Assembly (NCBI GenBank): GCA_033220425.1
Contig: CM065651.1
Location: forward strand, 2,418,001 to 2,482,000
Reading direction: 5' to 3'
DNA from: Lepraria neglecta
Taxonomy: Eukaryota; Ascomycota; Lecanoromycetes; Lecanorales; Stereocaulaceae
Length of the DNA stretch: 64,000 nucleotides
Below, piece by piece: positions 1-11,448 of the stretch. The stretch's first letter is position 1, and every line of letters starts with the position of its first letter. The notes beneath the pieces are model-generated. The model made no database searches. It was not told the origin of the DNA and saw only the letters and a list, made by a program, of their open reading frames with translations. The position numbers and the translations under genes are program-made.

Positions 1-1
1 A

Positions 2-2788
2 GCAGTTCCTCTCCCGAACGGACGGCCTGGGCACAATGTCTCTTACACGCCTTCGCCCCATCCTCCGCAGCATATGCCCTACTACCAGGGCTACCAATAT
101 CAATATCCTCCGCATTTCCAACGGCCCCCGCAGCAATGGCCACCGTACCCAGTACCACCTATGCCTATGGGCAGGAGCTACCAACCATATCCGCCGATGA
201 CACCGTACCAAATGCCACAACACCTTCCACCGCCTCGCCCTTCCCCACAACAAGCCCCCTCCTCGTCCTCAATACGTTCGGTGCATGGCATGCTCTCCCC
301 ATCCTCATCCAACACGTCGTCACACCCACCCTCATCTAGCCCTATAATCAGAACGAACCCACATCTTGCCCCTCCGACCCCTCCACCGCCGCACGCCATT
401 CCAGCTTCTCACAGAACTCCTTTCTACCCACCTCTACCCTGGCAATCTTTTGAGGGCACTTTCCCTGCAAAAGCCCCGCGTCGAAGAAGGAGAACACCGG
501 CTCCGCAGTCTTCGAATGCCCCGGTTGAATTACCTTCTCGCCAAGATACTGCTGATGTGGAGAGTGTGGAGGACCCAACAATATCAGCTACAGAAGCTCC
601 ACCTCCCATAGAAAAAACACCACGCCAACCACCTAATCTTGAGACGCCATCCACATCTCATCCTCCCTCCGAAGACATGTCTACGCAGCCTACGACTCCT
701 TCTTCAGCTGCACCACCTCAACAAATCACTCCAAAGATCAATCCTTCCGGTCGACCGAACGTTCCTGTACCTCCAATCGTACCCGCCATTCCAAACATTT
801 CTTTGCCCTCGCGACCTTCGAAACGAGCTTCTGTCAGTGTTGCTTCTGAGGCAATCAACGGTGCAAATCCGTCGAACGCTGATCACCTCGCCAATGCCGT
901 TGAAATCGCTGCACGTGCCAGTGGAGAAGAGGCCGAAGATCCGGCCCAATCCAATGACGCTGCGAAGTCGCCGCCCGTTAAAGCCGCACCAAAGTTGTGG
1001 GCAGACCTTGTACGGACTATGGGACCTCCTGCTACACCTGGAGCTCCCCAAGTCGCGCAAGTCGCCAGTAATACGACAGCTCAAGTCAACGGCTTCGCCC
1101 CAGCAAAAGCAGGCTCCTTGGCTGATGCTCTCAGCTCTTACAGCGTGAAAGAAAGCAATGAGAGTACTAAAATTGCCTTTCTTGAACCCAGAGGACTTGT
1201 CAATACTGGCAATATGTGCTATATGAACTCCGTAAGCCATCTCCCTTCGCAAAGGGTTTTCGTATCCATCGCTAACGTCCATGCAGATTTTGCAGATCCT
1301 GGTCTTCTGTGTTCCGTTCTACACGTTTCTGGAGAAAATTGGGAAGCAAGCAACCCATAGCTTCAAAAGTGATACTCCTCTTATGGATGCGATGTAAGTT
1401 GAATCTGAAGCCGAACCTGAAACCTCGTTCTGTCCGTTTTTGATATTGACGTGTGGATAGGATCTTGTTTATGCGAGAATTTCCCGTCATCGACGCAGCA
1501 GTGTCTGTTGACCAACTCCGAATGCGACTAAAGGATAATGAGCTTGAGCAATACGGTGAACCTTTTATTCCTGAATTTGTGTACGAGGTCATTCGGCGAC
1601 TACCTCGGTTCTCGTCCATGAGGGTGAGATCTATATCCTTTTATGTAGATATGAAGATATGCTGACCTACACCAGCGAGGACACCAGCAAGATGCAGAAG
1701 AATTTCTAGGGTTCATCTTGGAAGAAATGCATGACGAATGCAGCAGAGCAATGAAATCGTTGAACAATCAACCATCCTCTGGCACTTCCACTCCTACCAA
1801 CGGCGTTATGTCGCCAACCAGCGAGTCCGCCAATTCGCTTGCAGCAGATGAAGGAGGTTGGCTTGAGGTTGGCCCAAAACAGAGGGCTGCAATTACTCGG
1901 TCTTCTGGCACAATTGCTACCGCATCGCCCATGACCAAGATCTTTGGTGGGAAATTCCGATCAGAATTACGTGTGCCGGGGATGAAGAATTCGGTGACGC
2001 TAGAACCATACCAGCCCTTGCAGCTTGATATTGGCGCTCCAAATGTCAGCAATATCATAGATGCTCTGAAGGGCTTGACTAAGCCCGAAACTCTACATGG
2101 CGACTTCAACTCGCCTCGAGGCCCAGGTTCAACAGCTACAAAGCAGGTCACCATTGAGACCTTACCTCAGGTATTGATCCTTCACCTCAAACGCTTCCAA
2201 TATGATAGCAACGGCGGTACACAAAAGATCTGGAAGAAGGTTGGGTACCCATTGGATCTTGAGATACCCAAAGAAGTCTTCCCTCAGAGCAAGAGAGCGG
2301 GACTACTCGCCCACGGAGGCTTACCGAGATACCGTCTTATTGGTGTCGTCTATCATCACGGCAAGAATGCTAGTGGGGGGCATTATACTGTAGATTTACG
2401 CAGACAGGAGGGACGGGAATGGATCCGACTAGACGATACGGTCATTAGACGGATCAGGAGCGAAGACGTTGCAGAGGGAGGCAGCGAGGAAGATCCCAAC
2501 ATTCTCGCGGCTGCACTTGAGCAACACAAGAACGACCAACATTCAAGCGGCAATGTCTACGAGCAGTTTGCGGCAGAGGAAGAAGAGCAGAAGCAAGCTG
2601 ACAAAGGCTGGAGCCAGGTCAATGGTGTAGCCGCAACGCCTTCAACAAGTGGCAAAAAGTGGTCGGGAGTTGCGAATGGAAAGGCAAAACCGGCAACTTC
2701 ATCTGGAAAGATGACCCCCGTGGGACGGCCTTCGGTTAAGGACAACAAGGTTGCATATATTCTCTTCTACCAAAGGGTGAATGCGTAA
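2..2788 (+). CDS. Ubiquitin carboxyl-terminal hydrolase, Ubp3/USP10 type (5' partial)
   Basis: Cysteine protease (peptidase C19) that removes ubiquitin from proteins; the Ubp3/USP10 group works with Bre5/G3BP-type partners in vesicle traffic and ribophagy (family knowledge). Exons 2-1231, 1287-1393, 1461-1623 and 1676-2788 join in frame to at least 870 residues. The frame is open to the left edge, so the true start lies outside; the ATG at 74 is probably internal. The first ~370 residues are Pro/Ser/Gln-rich and disordered. The Cys box GLVNTGNMCYMNS carries the nucleophile at 1217-1219 and continues across intron 1 as ILQILVFC. QQDAEEFLGF follows intron 3. The His box GGHYTV has its histidine at 2381-2383. 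A low-complexity insert (about 1750-2100) separates the two halves, as is common in this family. Introns are 55, 67 and 52 nt. The family call is firm; the Ubp3 subgroup is inferred from the Pro-rich N-terminus and domain order. Confidence 0.9.
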
Positions 2789-3189
2789 GATAGAGGAGGG
2801 CACGCTTTCGGCAGCCGACGTTCAATTTGGGACCTATAACCTGGAAACGGTGCATCACAAAAGCATAGTGGTTTTGGTGATGCTGGATTGCATGTACGAA
2901 GCCAGAGCGGTAGTCGGGCATATAATTGAACAGCTTGTACCAACGCACAGGCCATCCTTCGATATGTGCTATACTTTACATATGCTTTGTACATACTTTA
3001 ATTAAGACATGATCTTCACTTGTAAGTGCGCAGGAGATCAATCGATCATTTGCCTAGTATTCTTTATGTATCAAAGGTCCAATGTCCTCCGTTCTGGCAA
3101 CTATTGGCACACGCTGCAGCTTTTTCTAGCACTACCAGTCTCGTGTTTGTTAGGTTGCAAGAATGTCATAGCCGTCCTTTCCACTCCTG
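2789..3189. other. Intergenic, downstream of the deubiquitinase
   Basis: No supported gene. Several short ORFs occur on both strands but none has recognisable protein character. It probably holds the 3' UTR and terminator of the deubiquitinase gene. Confidence 0.5.
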
Positions 3190-3720
3190 AAAGTGCCCGC
3201 TACATTAATTGCAAGCTTCCAAGAGTGTTTGTGGCACGTGAAAAGAAAGAAATGTCCCTTCATCTAGCCGATATCTAGCTCATCTACAACCCGGAGTACA
3301 TCGATTGCAAGCTTTCGAGAGTGCTATACACGTGGGGAAGAGGCAGCGCACCCTTTATCTAACAAGTTCTCGGCTCAAGAGCATTCTCAAGTACATCAAT
3401 TGTAGTTCCCAAGAGTGCTGATGTACGTGAAAAAGAAGATAGGCGCTCTTCGATCCGGCAAACTTACAGCTCATCTGCATCCTCGTATAATCAGTTGCAA
3501 GCTCCCAGCAATGTTCACTTGGCAAGGAACAAGGGCAAAAGTCCCCCTAAATAGCACAATCCAAGTTTCTTTGTATTCTGAAATCCGTCGATCGCAAGCT
3601 CCAGTGCGTAGATTATCTGTATGAATGTCACGGCACGGCCTCATCGTCTGCCAAAGTTTCCGCTCATTGGCATACTACGTTGCACCAATCCCAGCCTTTC
3701 AAGAGCACCCACTCAGCACG
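3190..3720. repeat. Degenerate ~96-bp tandem repeat, about six copies
   Basis: A core resembling TTGCAAGCTTCCAAGAGTG recurs at 3211, 3307, 3401, 3497, 3593 and 3691, spacings 96, 94, 96, 96 and 98. Flanking words also recur at the same period: a CTCATCTAC-like word about 25-30 bases before each core and an ACGTG-AAAAG-like word after it. Two further weak copies may continue to about 3945 (GGGAGCA words at 3824 and 3921). The units are well diverged, so the array is old. It does not encode a repeat protein in any continuous frame. Confidence 0.7.
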
Positions 3721-3981
3721 AAACAAAGCGAGCAGTTCGATCTCTGACGCATTCCCAACTCAGTAGAGCGCTCTATCATCTCAATCTTATCTCTCCATAC
3801 TGTTGATTGAACGCGAAATCAAGGGAGCAGTCTCATTGAATTGAACAGGATCACGGCCCATCAGCACGCTGTATCACGTCACTTCAGCGTTTTGAGGAGT
3901 AGTTATGTACATGATTTGAGGGGAGCAATCCAGTCATTAAAGATGTTTCGAGCTCATGCTACCATGAAAAACGTCGATAAA
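3721..3981. other. Intergenic, 3' of the carrier gene
   Basis: No gene seen. The region may contain weak further copies of the 96-bp repeat and the 3' UTR of the mitochondrial carrier gene on the minus strand. Confidence 0.45.
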
Positions 3982-5512
3982 TCATGTCAGGAGAATGTCA
4001 TACCCGTCCTTCTCAATCCTTACAGCAGCCGAATCACTGCCATATCGCCTCCTGACAAGCTCGAAGATGACTAGACCTGCGCTCGTACTCGGAACCTGCT
4101 TGATAGTATTCACAAGAAACCCTCTGTAAAGCCAGCTCCTCCAACTCCCAGCGCGCCGAACATGGACCAAACACTGCTCATAAGTCTTCTTGTAAGCGCT
4201 GTAATAATTTTGCAACATTGCCGATCGCGGTTGGTCGATTTTGGCCTGCTTGTCCAGATATGCTAGCGATTTGTAATGGACGCTCTGAATCAGATTGACC
4301 GGGTGTTGGACGATTTGTTGACAGATAGATGCGGTAATACCCCCGAGCATCAGAAACGTAGGCTCGATTGCGTAATGGGATTTGATCATATCGACGGGTC
4401 CAGCCCCGTCGAGTTTTGGCGTCAGCAGGGGAGAAACTAGGTGACCACGCAAATCCCCATAGTATTTGGCCACAAATGCGTAGTATGCCTGCGCTTTGAC
4501 ATACTCAAACGTCGCAAAGAAAGCGGCATATCCGAAAGAATCCTTGACGAAAGAAAGGCCAAAGCCCGCAAATACTCCTCGGGGACCGATCTCGTGGAGT
4601 TTACTTCGGCCGTATTGCCACATAGTATTATACCGGCCACTGAGAACTTCGCTGGTCTTGAACCGCACTGATAGGGCATCCAGTGGCGCCGCTATCACTG
4701 CTTGGATTGCACCAGCAGAGAAGCCAGCCAGAAATGTGCTATGAACAGGTGGAGGCGGATAAATTCTCTTAAGCGATTGCGAGGATGGATGATGCAAAGT
4801 GCCTAGAATCTGAAGATAGGATGTATAGAGGATCGCTCCCACTCTGCACGCAATCTATCAGTGATCTATCCCAGGTCACGGTCCACTTGCATGGTGATTT
4901 ACCCAATGTTGGCCATCATTGGTGGTAGCACATGGTTTGGTATAAAACCCCACCCGTACGTTCGGACTGCATGAGTCAAAAGACCAGGTGTGCTCATACT
5001 GGAGTTTTCCAGTCAGCAAATGCTCTTCTGAGACGGGAATTGAGCCATGAAGCGGCTTATTTGGAGGGGTAGAGTCCCAAAGCATGTCTCCGAACTCCGG
5101 ATCTTAAACGTAGAAGGTATAATTCTGGATGGGGAAGTTTACCGTAAGGACCATCCTTCTTGAGCCTGCACCCTAGGATTGATAGCTCTAGCAAAAGCCT
5201 AGAGCGGGCTCAGTGAGAGCCTGCAGTCAAGAAAGATGATTCATACCAGGTAACTAGGAAAGAGATGAGCTAAGAAGCCCATCATTACAGAGATACATTA
5301 TGTACTCACTCTACACGAGTACGGAAGAACGCCTTGACCGGGGCTCTGAAATAGAAGGCTACCGCTTGGGAGCCGATCGCCCGTACGCCTGCTGCTGATG
5401 CGCCTGTAGCTGCATTGCTTTTCTTGTCTCGTCGAGGACTTGCCGGTCGCTGTTCACCTTGTTGGGATCTTGGGTCTGGATTTGCTGGAGTCTGGGCCAA
5501 AGACTTGACCAT
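3982..5512 (-). CDS. Mitochondrial carrier family protein with a 7-nt microexon
   Basis: Predicted inner-mitochondrial-membrane solute carrier of a fungal group with an unknown substrate. Exons on the minus strand are 5512-5310, 5253-5247, 5198-5143, 4998-4903 and 4843-3982. They total 1224 nt, in frame, giving 407 residues. A Ser/Pro/Gln-rich N-terminal tail is followed by AFYFRAPVKAFFRTRVD, then the microexon (completing D, then Y L), then AFARAINPRVQAQEGW, then TPGLLTHAVRTYGWGFIP, then the VGAILYTSYLQ helix. The carrier signature is seen as APLDALSVRFKT, with related P-x-D/N-type turns later (HPVNLIQSVH). Introns are 56, 48, 144 and 59 nt, all GT-AG. The ATG at 5512 is the first in-frame start before the conserved tail. 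It is divergently transcribed from spt16. Family assignment is good; substrate is not predictable. Confidence 0.82.
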
Positions 5513-6044
5513 GCTACCGACTGCTCGTTGGACTGGTCAGAGAACATGCAAAAGTCACGCATGATCGGCAACTAACGCACCGAAGGATCCTTATGTTTGG
5601 TGAACAAGCCTGATTGGACGCACTTCACGACTTTCTCCTGTGACTGATACACTTTCTCAGCTTCTGCTCGCCTTACAATTCCGTTCCTTCCGCTCAAGGG
5701 GAATTGAAAGTTCTGAATTTTTTGGGTCGATGTCCCTTACTATGCTCCAATTTCCCAGAATTCAGAGCCATCCACATCACCTGCCCGATAATTCAACCCT
5801 CGCCACAGACACTTCTTGCGGTTGGAAACCCATTCACTTTGTGCTACTCGGCTTAAACTTGAGTTGAGGTGAGCTCTGAAATCGGTTAGTCATCGGTATC
5901 AACAGCCGCACTAGACTGTATTGGTAACCAATTAACGCGCTGTCGCGGCTTTAATTCACGACTAATTGACCTTGCCTCTGATTTCAACTTTCTTCCTTCT
6001 TCAACTCACTTTCACCTGCCACTACCTCCTTCAGAGCCGCGGTC
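5513..6044. promoter_or_regulatory. Divergent promoter region between the carrier and spt16
   Basis: A 532-bp gap between two head-to-head genes, so it should hold both promoters. A CT-rich stretch (about 5985-6030) lies just before the spt16 start, as is common for fungal 5' leaders. No certain TATA box or other named site was recognised. Confidence 0.5.
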
Positions 6045-9000
6045 ATGGCAGACGAAGTCAAGATAGACAAGGACGCCTTCAATACCCGGCTATCACAATT
6101 CATCTCAGCATGGAAGAACGACAAACGACAGTCCAATGACGCGTTGTTTGGGGGCACTGGGTCCATAGTGGTCCTCATGGGGAAGAATGAGGAGATTCCC
6201 ACCTTCCACAAGAACAACACTATGCACGTACGTGCTCCTACTCAAGCGTCCTGAGGCTATGAACTAATGAGCGTGGATTCAGTTCTGGCTACTCGGATAC
6301 GAGTTCCCAGCAACCTTGATGGTCTTTACGCTGGAGGCACTCTACATCGTTACCACTGCGAAGAAAGGTATCATTGGCCTGAGGCAGCAAATGAGTCACT
6401 GCTAACTCGGATTGCCACCATCAGCGAAACATCTCGAGCCGTTGAAGGGGGGCAAGATCCCGGTCGAGATTCTGGTCCGTGGCAAGGACGTGGAACAAAA
6501 TGCTAAGCATTTCGAGAAATGTCTTGATGTTATCAAAGGCGCCGGCGTAAGTTCCTCGAGTCTTCAGCGGCCGCGCAAGCCTACTGACAGCTGCGCAGAA
6601 GAAAGTGGGTACGATCACCAAGGACACGTCTGCAGGACCCTTTGCGGATGAGTGGAAAAAAGCTTTTGGCGACATTTCAAAGGATGTTGAAGAGGTGGAC
6701 ATATCTGTGGCACTTTCTTCGGCGGCTTTTGCAGTCAAGGATGAGACCGAACTGGTAAGTATCCTTAAGGTGAACGCCCGCGGGAGGTGGCACGGGGGGA
6801 CTGACATTATGCAGCGATCCATGCGGACCGCCTCAAGAGCTTGCACAGGACTCCTATCTGAATACTTCGTGGAAGAGATGTCGTCAATCCTGGACGCAGA
6901 GAAAAAGGTGACTCACAAGGAGCTGGCGGACAAGATCGATAAGAAACTCGACGATAACAAGTTCTTCAAAAATCTCAAAACGAAGCTACCGCCAGATTTT
7001 GACAACAGCCAGCTCGACTACGTTTACGGACCAACAGTCCAAAGCGGTGGGAGCTACGATCTCAAGCAATCAGCCTCGGCGGACAACAGCACTCTACACG
7101 CCGGTATCATCATTGCTGGTCTCGGACTACGATACAAAAGCTACTGCTCAATGGTAGCTCGCACGTTCCTGGTAGATCCAAATAGCTCTCAAGAGAGCAA
7201 CTACAAGGTGTTGCAGAGTGTGCAGGAGATGTTAATTCGAGAGGCCAGAGATGGGGTGATCATCAAAGACCTCTACAATAAAGCGTTAGGCGTCATCAAG
7301 ACGAAGAAGCCTGAGTTGGAGAAACACTTTGCGAAAACTATTGGTGGAGGTATCGGTATCGAGGCTCGGGACTCGACCTTGTTGATCAATGCAAAGAACA
7401 CGAGACCGCTGAAGGACGGGATGACACTCAACTTCGCGCCTAGTTTCACTGATATCGAGAACCCAGAACCCCAGGACAAAAAGAGCAAGACATACTCTCT
7501 GTTCGTGTCAGACACTATTCGCGTCAAGTCGAGATCAGAGGATGCGGCCAACTTCACCAGTTCGGCGCCCTTGGAGCTCGGGGCCATTTCCTTCTACTTC
7601 AAGGAAGATGAAGAAGAACAGACCTCACCACAAAAGGGCAAGACCAAAAAGGATCCTAAAATTGGCGCCGTTGCATCTAGTAACGTTGTGAAGACGAAGC
7701 TTCGTGCTGAACGAACGAAGCAGATCAATGAAGGAGCAGAGGCTCGACGTCGAGAGCATCAGAAAGAACTTGCCCAGAAAAAGCAACAGCAGGGCCTTGA
7801 GCAGTACACTGAAGCCACGGGCGATGCGAATGGTGTCACCCAGAAGAAGTTCAAGAAGTTCGAATCGTACAAGCGCGACAACCAATTTCCCTCTCGGGTG
7901 GCAGATCTAATGATCGTGGTTGATGTTAAAGCATCGACTGTCGTTCTGCCGATTATGGGTCGCCCCGTACCATTCCACATCAACACGATCAAGAATGCCA
8001 GTAAGAGTGACGAAGGCGAATTTTCGTATCTACGAATCAATTTTCTCTCACCCGGACAAGGCGTTGGTCGAAAGGACGACCAACCCTTCGAAGATGCCAA
8101 TGCTCATTTTGTCAGGAGTCTGACGTTCAGATCCACCGATGCTGATCGTATGCAAGACATCGCACAACAGATCACTGATCTCAGGAAGAACGCTGTCCGC
8201 CGAGAACAGGAGAAGAAGGAGCTAGAGGATGTGGTCGAGCAGGACAAGCTCCAGGTGATTCGAAGTATGCACTTCAGGCTTTCTTGCCGATTCAACCGCT
8301 GACTTACTTCAGGTCGCAAGCCAACAAATCTTGACAACGTCTTTGTACGACCTGGCCTTGACGGCAAGCGTGTTCCTGGAGAAGTAGAGATTCATCAGAA
8401 TGGTCTGCGCTACAGCGATCATCGTGGCAGCCAGATCGATATTCTTTTCAGCAACATCAAGCACCTCTTCTTCCAGCCCTGCACGCATGAGTTGATTGTC
8501 ATCATTCATGTGCATTTGAAGGATCCAATTATGATTGGAAAGAAAAAGGCTAAAGACGTCCAATTCTACCGTGAAGCGACGGATATGGCTTTCGACGAGA
8601 CCGGAAACCGGAAGAGAAAGCACCGTTATGGTGACGAAGAAGAATTTGAGCAGGAGCAAGAAGAGCGGAGGCGGCGAACACAGCTTGACAAGATCTTCAA
8701 GAGCTTCGCGGACAAGATCGAGTTAGCTGCTCCGGGTGAAGACAAGTTTGGGACCGACGTTCCTTTCAGGGAGCTTGGGTTTAATGGTGTGCCTAATCGC
8801 TCGAACGTTCTTTGTCAACCAACCACAGACTGTCTGGTCCAGCTGACCGAGCCGCCGTTTATGGTACTTACTCTTGACGAGATCGAAATAGTCCACTTAG
8901 AGCGCGTGCAGTTCGGCTTGAAGAACTTCGATATGGTTTGCGTGTTTAAAGACTTCCATCGTGCCCCAGCGCACATCAACACGGTCCCGGTGGAAAGCCT

Positions 9001-9400
9001 CGAAAACGTCAAGGACTGGCTCGACTCAGTGAATATTGCCTATAGCGAGGGTCCTTTGAATCTCAACTGGAGCACCATCATGAAGACAGTCACTGCAGAT
9101 CCTCACCAGTTCTTCGTTGACGGCGGCTGGTCATTCTTAACCATGGAGTCGGATGATGAAGGTGAGGACGAAGAGGAAGAGGAGTCTGCCTTCGAGATGT
9201 CGGATGAAGAGCTTGCTGCTTCTGACGAATCGTCCGAAGACGAGTCTGAGTTCGACGATGACGCTTCGGCTGATGAGGGTGATGCTAGCGACGAGGAGAG
9301 CGGAGGAGAGGACTGGGACGAGTTGGAGAAGAAAGCAAAGAAGAAAGATCGTGAGGGAGGTCTGGAGGATGAAGACACAGGGAGGAAGAAAAAGCGGTAG
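6045..9400 (+). CDS. spt16: FACT complex subunit Spt16
   Basis: Histone chaperone subunit that, with Pob3, loosens and rebuilds nucleosomes during transcription and replication in the nucleus. Exons 6045-6227, 6283-6367, 6425-6546, 6599-6754, 6815-8264 and 8313-9400 join in frame to 3084 nt, 1027 residues, the usual fungal Spt16 length. The order of regions is an N-terminal aminopeptidase-like (M24 fold, non-catalytic) domain, the FACT Spt16 middle domain around [14 protein letters not shown] and [16 protein letters not shown], a PH-like segment around [20 protein letters not shown], and a strongly acidic C-terminal tail from about 9147 (D/E/S-rich) ending in a basic cluster RKKKR. Introns are 47-60 nt with canonical ends. 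The start ATG sits in a good context (GGTCATGGCAG). Nothing looks broken. Confidence 0.95.
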
Positions 9401-9933
9401 GGGAAACTTGAATGGGGAGACACCATCCTTGATTTTTCAATGCTTGCTGCTCAGACCTGACATATCTTCCCTGCTCGAGCGACTTCCGAAGGCGCAGTGC
9501 CTTCGAATCAGCACTTGGTTACAACCGTTGCCAGCTCATTTCGAGAATTTGCGTTCTTGAATAGCGGCGAGATCACGATTGCCTGCGCATCGATACATTT
9601 TAGCGACAGAGATCCAATGCACTTGATCAATATGTCATTCTATGTTTGGTGTTTAGAACGATATGCTAATACATATGAGCTGACACTGTCTATGCCAGGT
9701 AGCCCAACAGTGCTGCCCGTGAAGGGAACATGCCATATACCACCGTGCCCTTCGGCAAGCCAATTCCCACTATGAGCACATTTTCCAAGTCCCTATTGAG
9801 TCTTTGAGAAAGGCCAATTCTTATAGTGAAAACTTTCCCCAACTCCCAATTGGTTCCGTAACGAGTGTGTTCATTTCCATAGCGAGCATAATAGTGTCAA
9901 AACACTGGTCTCCTTCCCCTCAACTCCACCACT
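9401..9933. other. Intergenic between convergent genes
   Basis: Tail-to-tail gap between spt16 (+) and the metalloprotease (-). No gene supported; it should contain both 3' UTRs and terminators. Short ORFs here lack recognisable features. Confidence 0.5.
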
Positions 9934-10958
9934 CTACTCGTTCTTCCGATACATATTGTACATGCTGACCATTCTCGCTTGCTGGTCTGGTGTGAACTGA
10001 GTGTAGCTGCAAGGAATATCAGCCAAAGTGCTTTATGCTCAGCCCAAGTTGTGACTTACCACTCATCGGTCGAGTAATCCATATAATTGTTGATTGGATC
10101 ATTTCCCGGAAGATTCGGGCAACTGTTCTTCCAAGTCGGGCAACCACTCGTGCTTATGCTCTCCTGAGGCGTATCATTCATGAAATCTCCTGCGTCGCTA
10201 GGATTGCAGGTGTTATCCTGGAACGTATGCAGCAAGCCAAACCAATGCCCAACCTCATGCACAGCCGTCTTTCCTTGATCATAGCCTGGGACTGCCACTG
10301 GACTCCCCGGCATGCTGGCTGCAAGGACGTTGCACCCGTCGGTCGCGTAGTCGTATGAAGGGAACTCTGTCAGGCCACCATGCCAGTTCGGGTAGGTCAT
10401 GTTTGTGGGGAGGGTGCAGTAGCCTAGTATGGTGGAGGCGGCGCTATATTTATATGGAGCCGAGGAGAGGTTGGATTGGAAGTAGATATTCAAGTCGGCG
10501 TATTTGCCTTGGCGGAGGGAATTCTTCATGTTGGTGCTCTTGGCATCGGTGGCCCAGTCATCGCGGACAGTGTAAGATGTGGACTTTAGTGTAAAAGCGA
10601 TGTTGGCGGGTTCGTAGGCCGAATTCAGGGCGGCAATCTGGTTTGCCATGAGGGTGTTGCGTGTGACGGGTGGGTAGAGGCTGGCTTGGTCGTAGGTGGT
10701 GACAAAGTGGGAATAGACGTTCACCAGGATTTGCTGCGTCATTCGAGGTTGGAGAAGTTTGTTGTCACGGAGAAATTGGTGGGCGTTTTTGAGCTCTTGG
10801 CTGGGCTGCTTGGTGTTGCACGCCTGGGAGCTGGGGTCTGGGATGTTGATGGTATGGCCTATATGGCCCATGGAGACATTTTGGTTGGTGGTGCCGGCAG
10901 GAAGGGCAAAAGTTGGGATGGCGGCAGAGGAGAGAAGGAACAAGGCTTGGAGAAACAT
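9934..10958 (-). CDS. Secreted extracellular zinc metalloprotease, M43 (pappalysin-like)
   Basis: Predicted secreted zinc endopeptidase. Exons 10958-10060 and 10006-9934 (one 53-nt intron) give 972 nt, 323 residues. The first ~19 residues (MFLQALFLLSSAAIPTFA) form a signal peptide. The catalytic motif HEVGHWFGLLH (HExxHxxGxxH) starts near residue 234, and the Met-turn YMDYSTDEC spans the intron. A Cys-bearing loop with GDFMNDTP lies between them, as in fungal M43B proteases (MEP1-like group). Several N-x-S/T sites fit secretion. The frame extends upstream without a stop to 11114, but the ATG at 10958 is chosen because a signal peptide follows at once. A TATA-like box lies ~105 bp upstream. 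Extracellular protein digestion is the likely role; a virulence role cannot be judged from sequence. Confidence 0.9.
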
Positions 10959-11448
10959 CTTGGTATGTGTGTTTGATATAGTGAATGAGTGTATGGAATG
11001 GTATAAGATGCAATGTGATGCAAGGTTAGAATATTGACGATAGGAAGGGGGATCTTGGGAAATATATAGGCATTGAAAGACATTACAGTCCGCGGATACG
11101 TTGGCCACAAACAAAGGCCACAGAGAAGTGTCTCAGCTGTCAGTCTTTGTTTGCACGTGTTGAAGTTCTCCACGAAGTCGAAGGATGACGGATCCGGGGA
11201 TCTCCAAACAAGTACAAAGAGACTCGTGGCATCACCAAAATGCCCAGACCCTCCACAACTACTAAAATAACAAAATGCTAGGAGCGCCATGAAACGAAAG
11301 TAGTCAGATGGTATTGCATAAGATGGTAGGCATTGTCGCCAGAAATTCTAGACTTTGTGATCCGCGGAACTGCACATGATGACACCAAAACGCCAATCGT
11401 TCATATCATGAACCACATCTAGGAAAGGTCATACTCCAAAGGAAATAA
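10959..11448. other. Intergenic between metalloprotease and Cdc50 genes
   Basis: Both neighbours are on the minus strand, so this 490-bp gap should hold the metalloprotease promoter and the Cdc50 3' UTR. Nothing else was recognised. Confidence 0.5.
11063..11068 (-). promoter_or_regulatory. TATA-like box upstream of the metalloprotease
   Basis: Read on the minus strand, CCTATATATTTCCC lies about 105 bp before the ATG at 10958, a plausible distance for a fungal core promoter. Assignment rests on motif and spacing only. Confidence 0.45.

Noticed and set aside
3841-4074. Plus-strand ORF overlapping the carrier 3' end
   Set aside because: Shadow of the minus-strand coding region and the degenerate repeat; no features.
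9103-9426. Minus-strand Ser-rich ORF opposite the spt16 acidic tail
   Set aside because: Complement of a Glu/Asp codon tract; a shadow of the spt16 C-terminus.
11115-11290. Extended N-terminus for the metalloprotease
   Set aside because: The reading frame is open upstream, but the ATG at 10958 begins a clean signal peptide and a TATA-like box lies just upstream, within the would-be extension.
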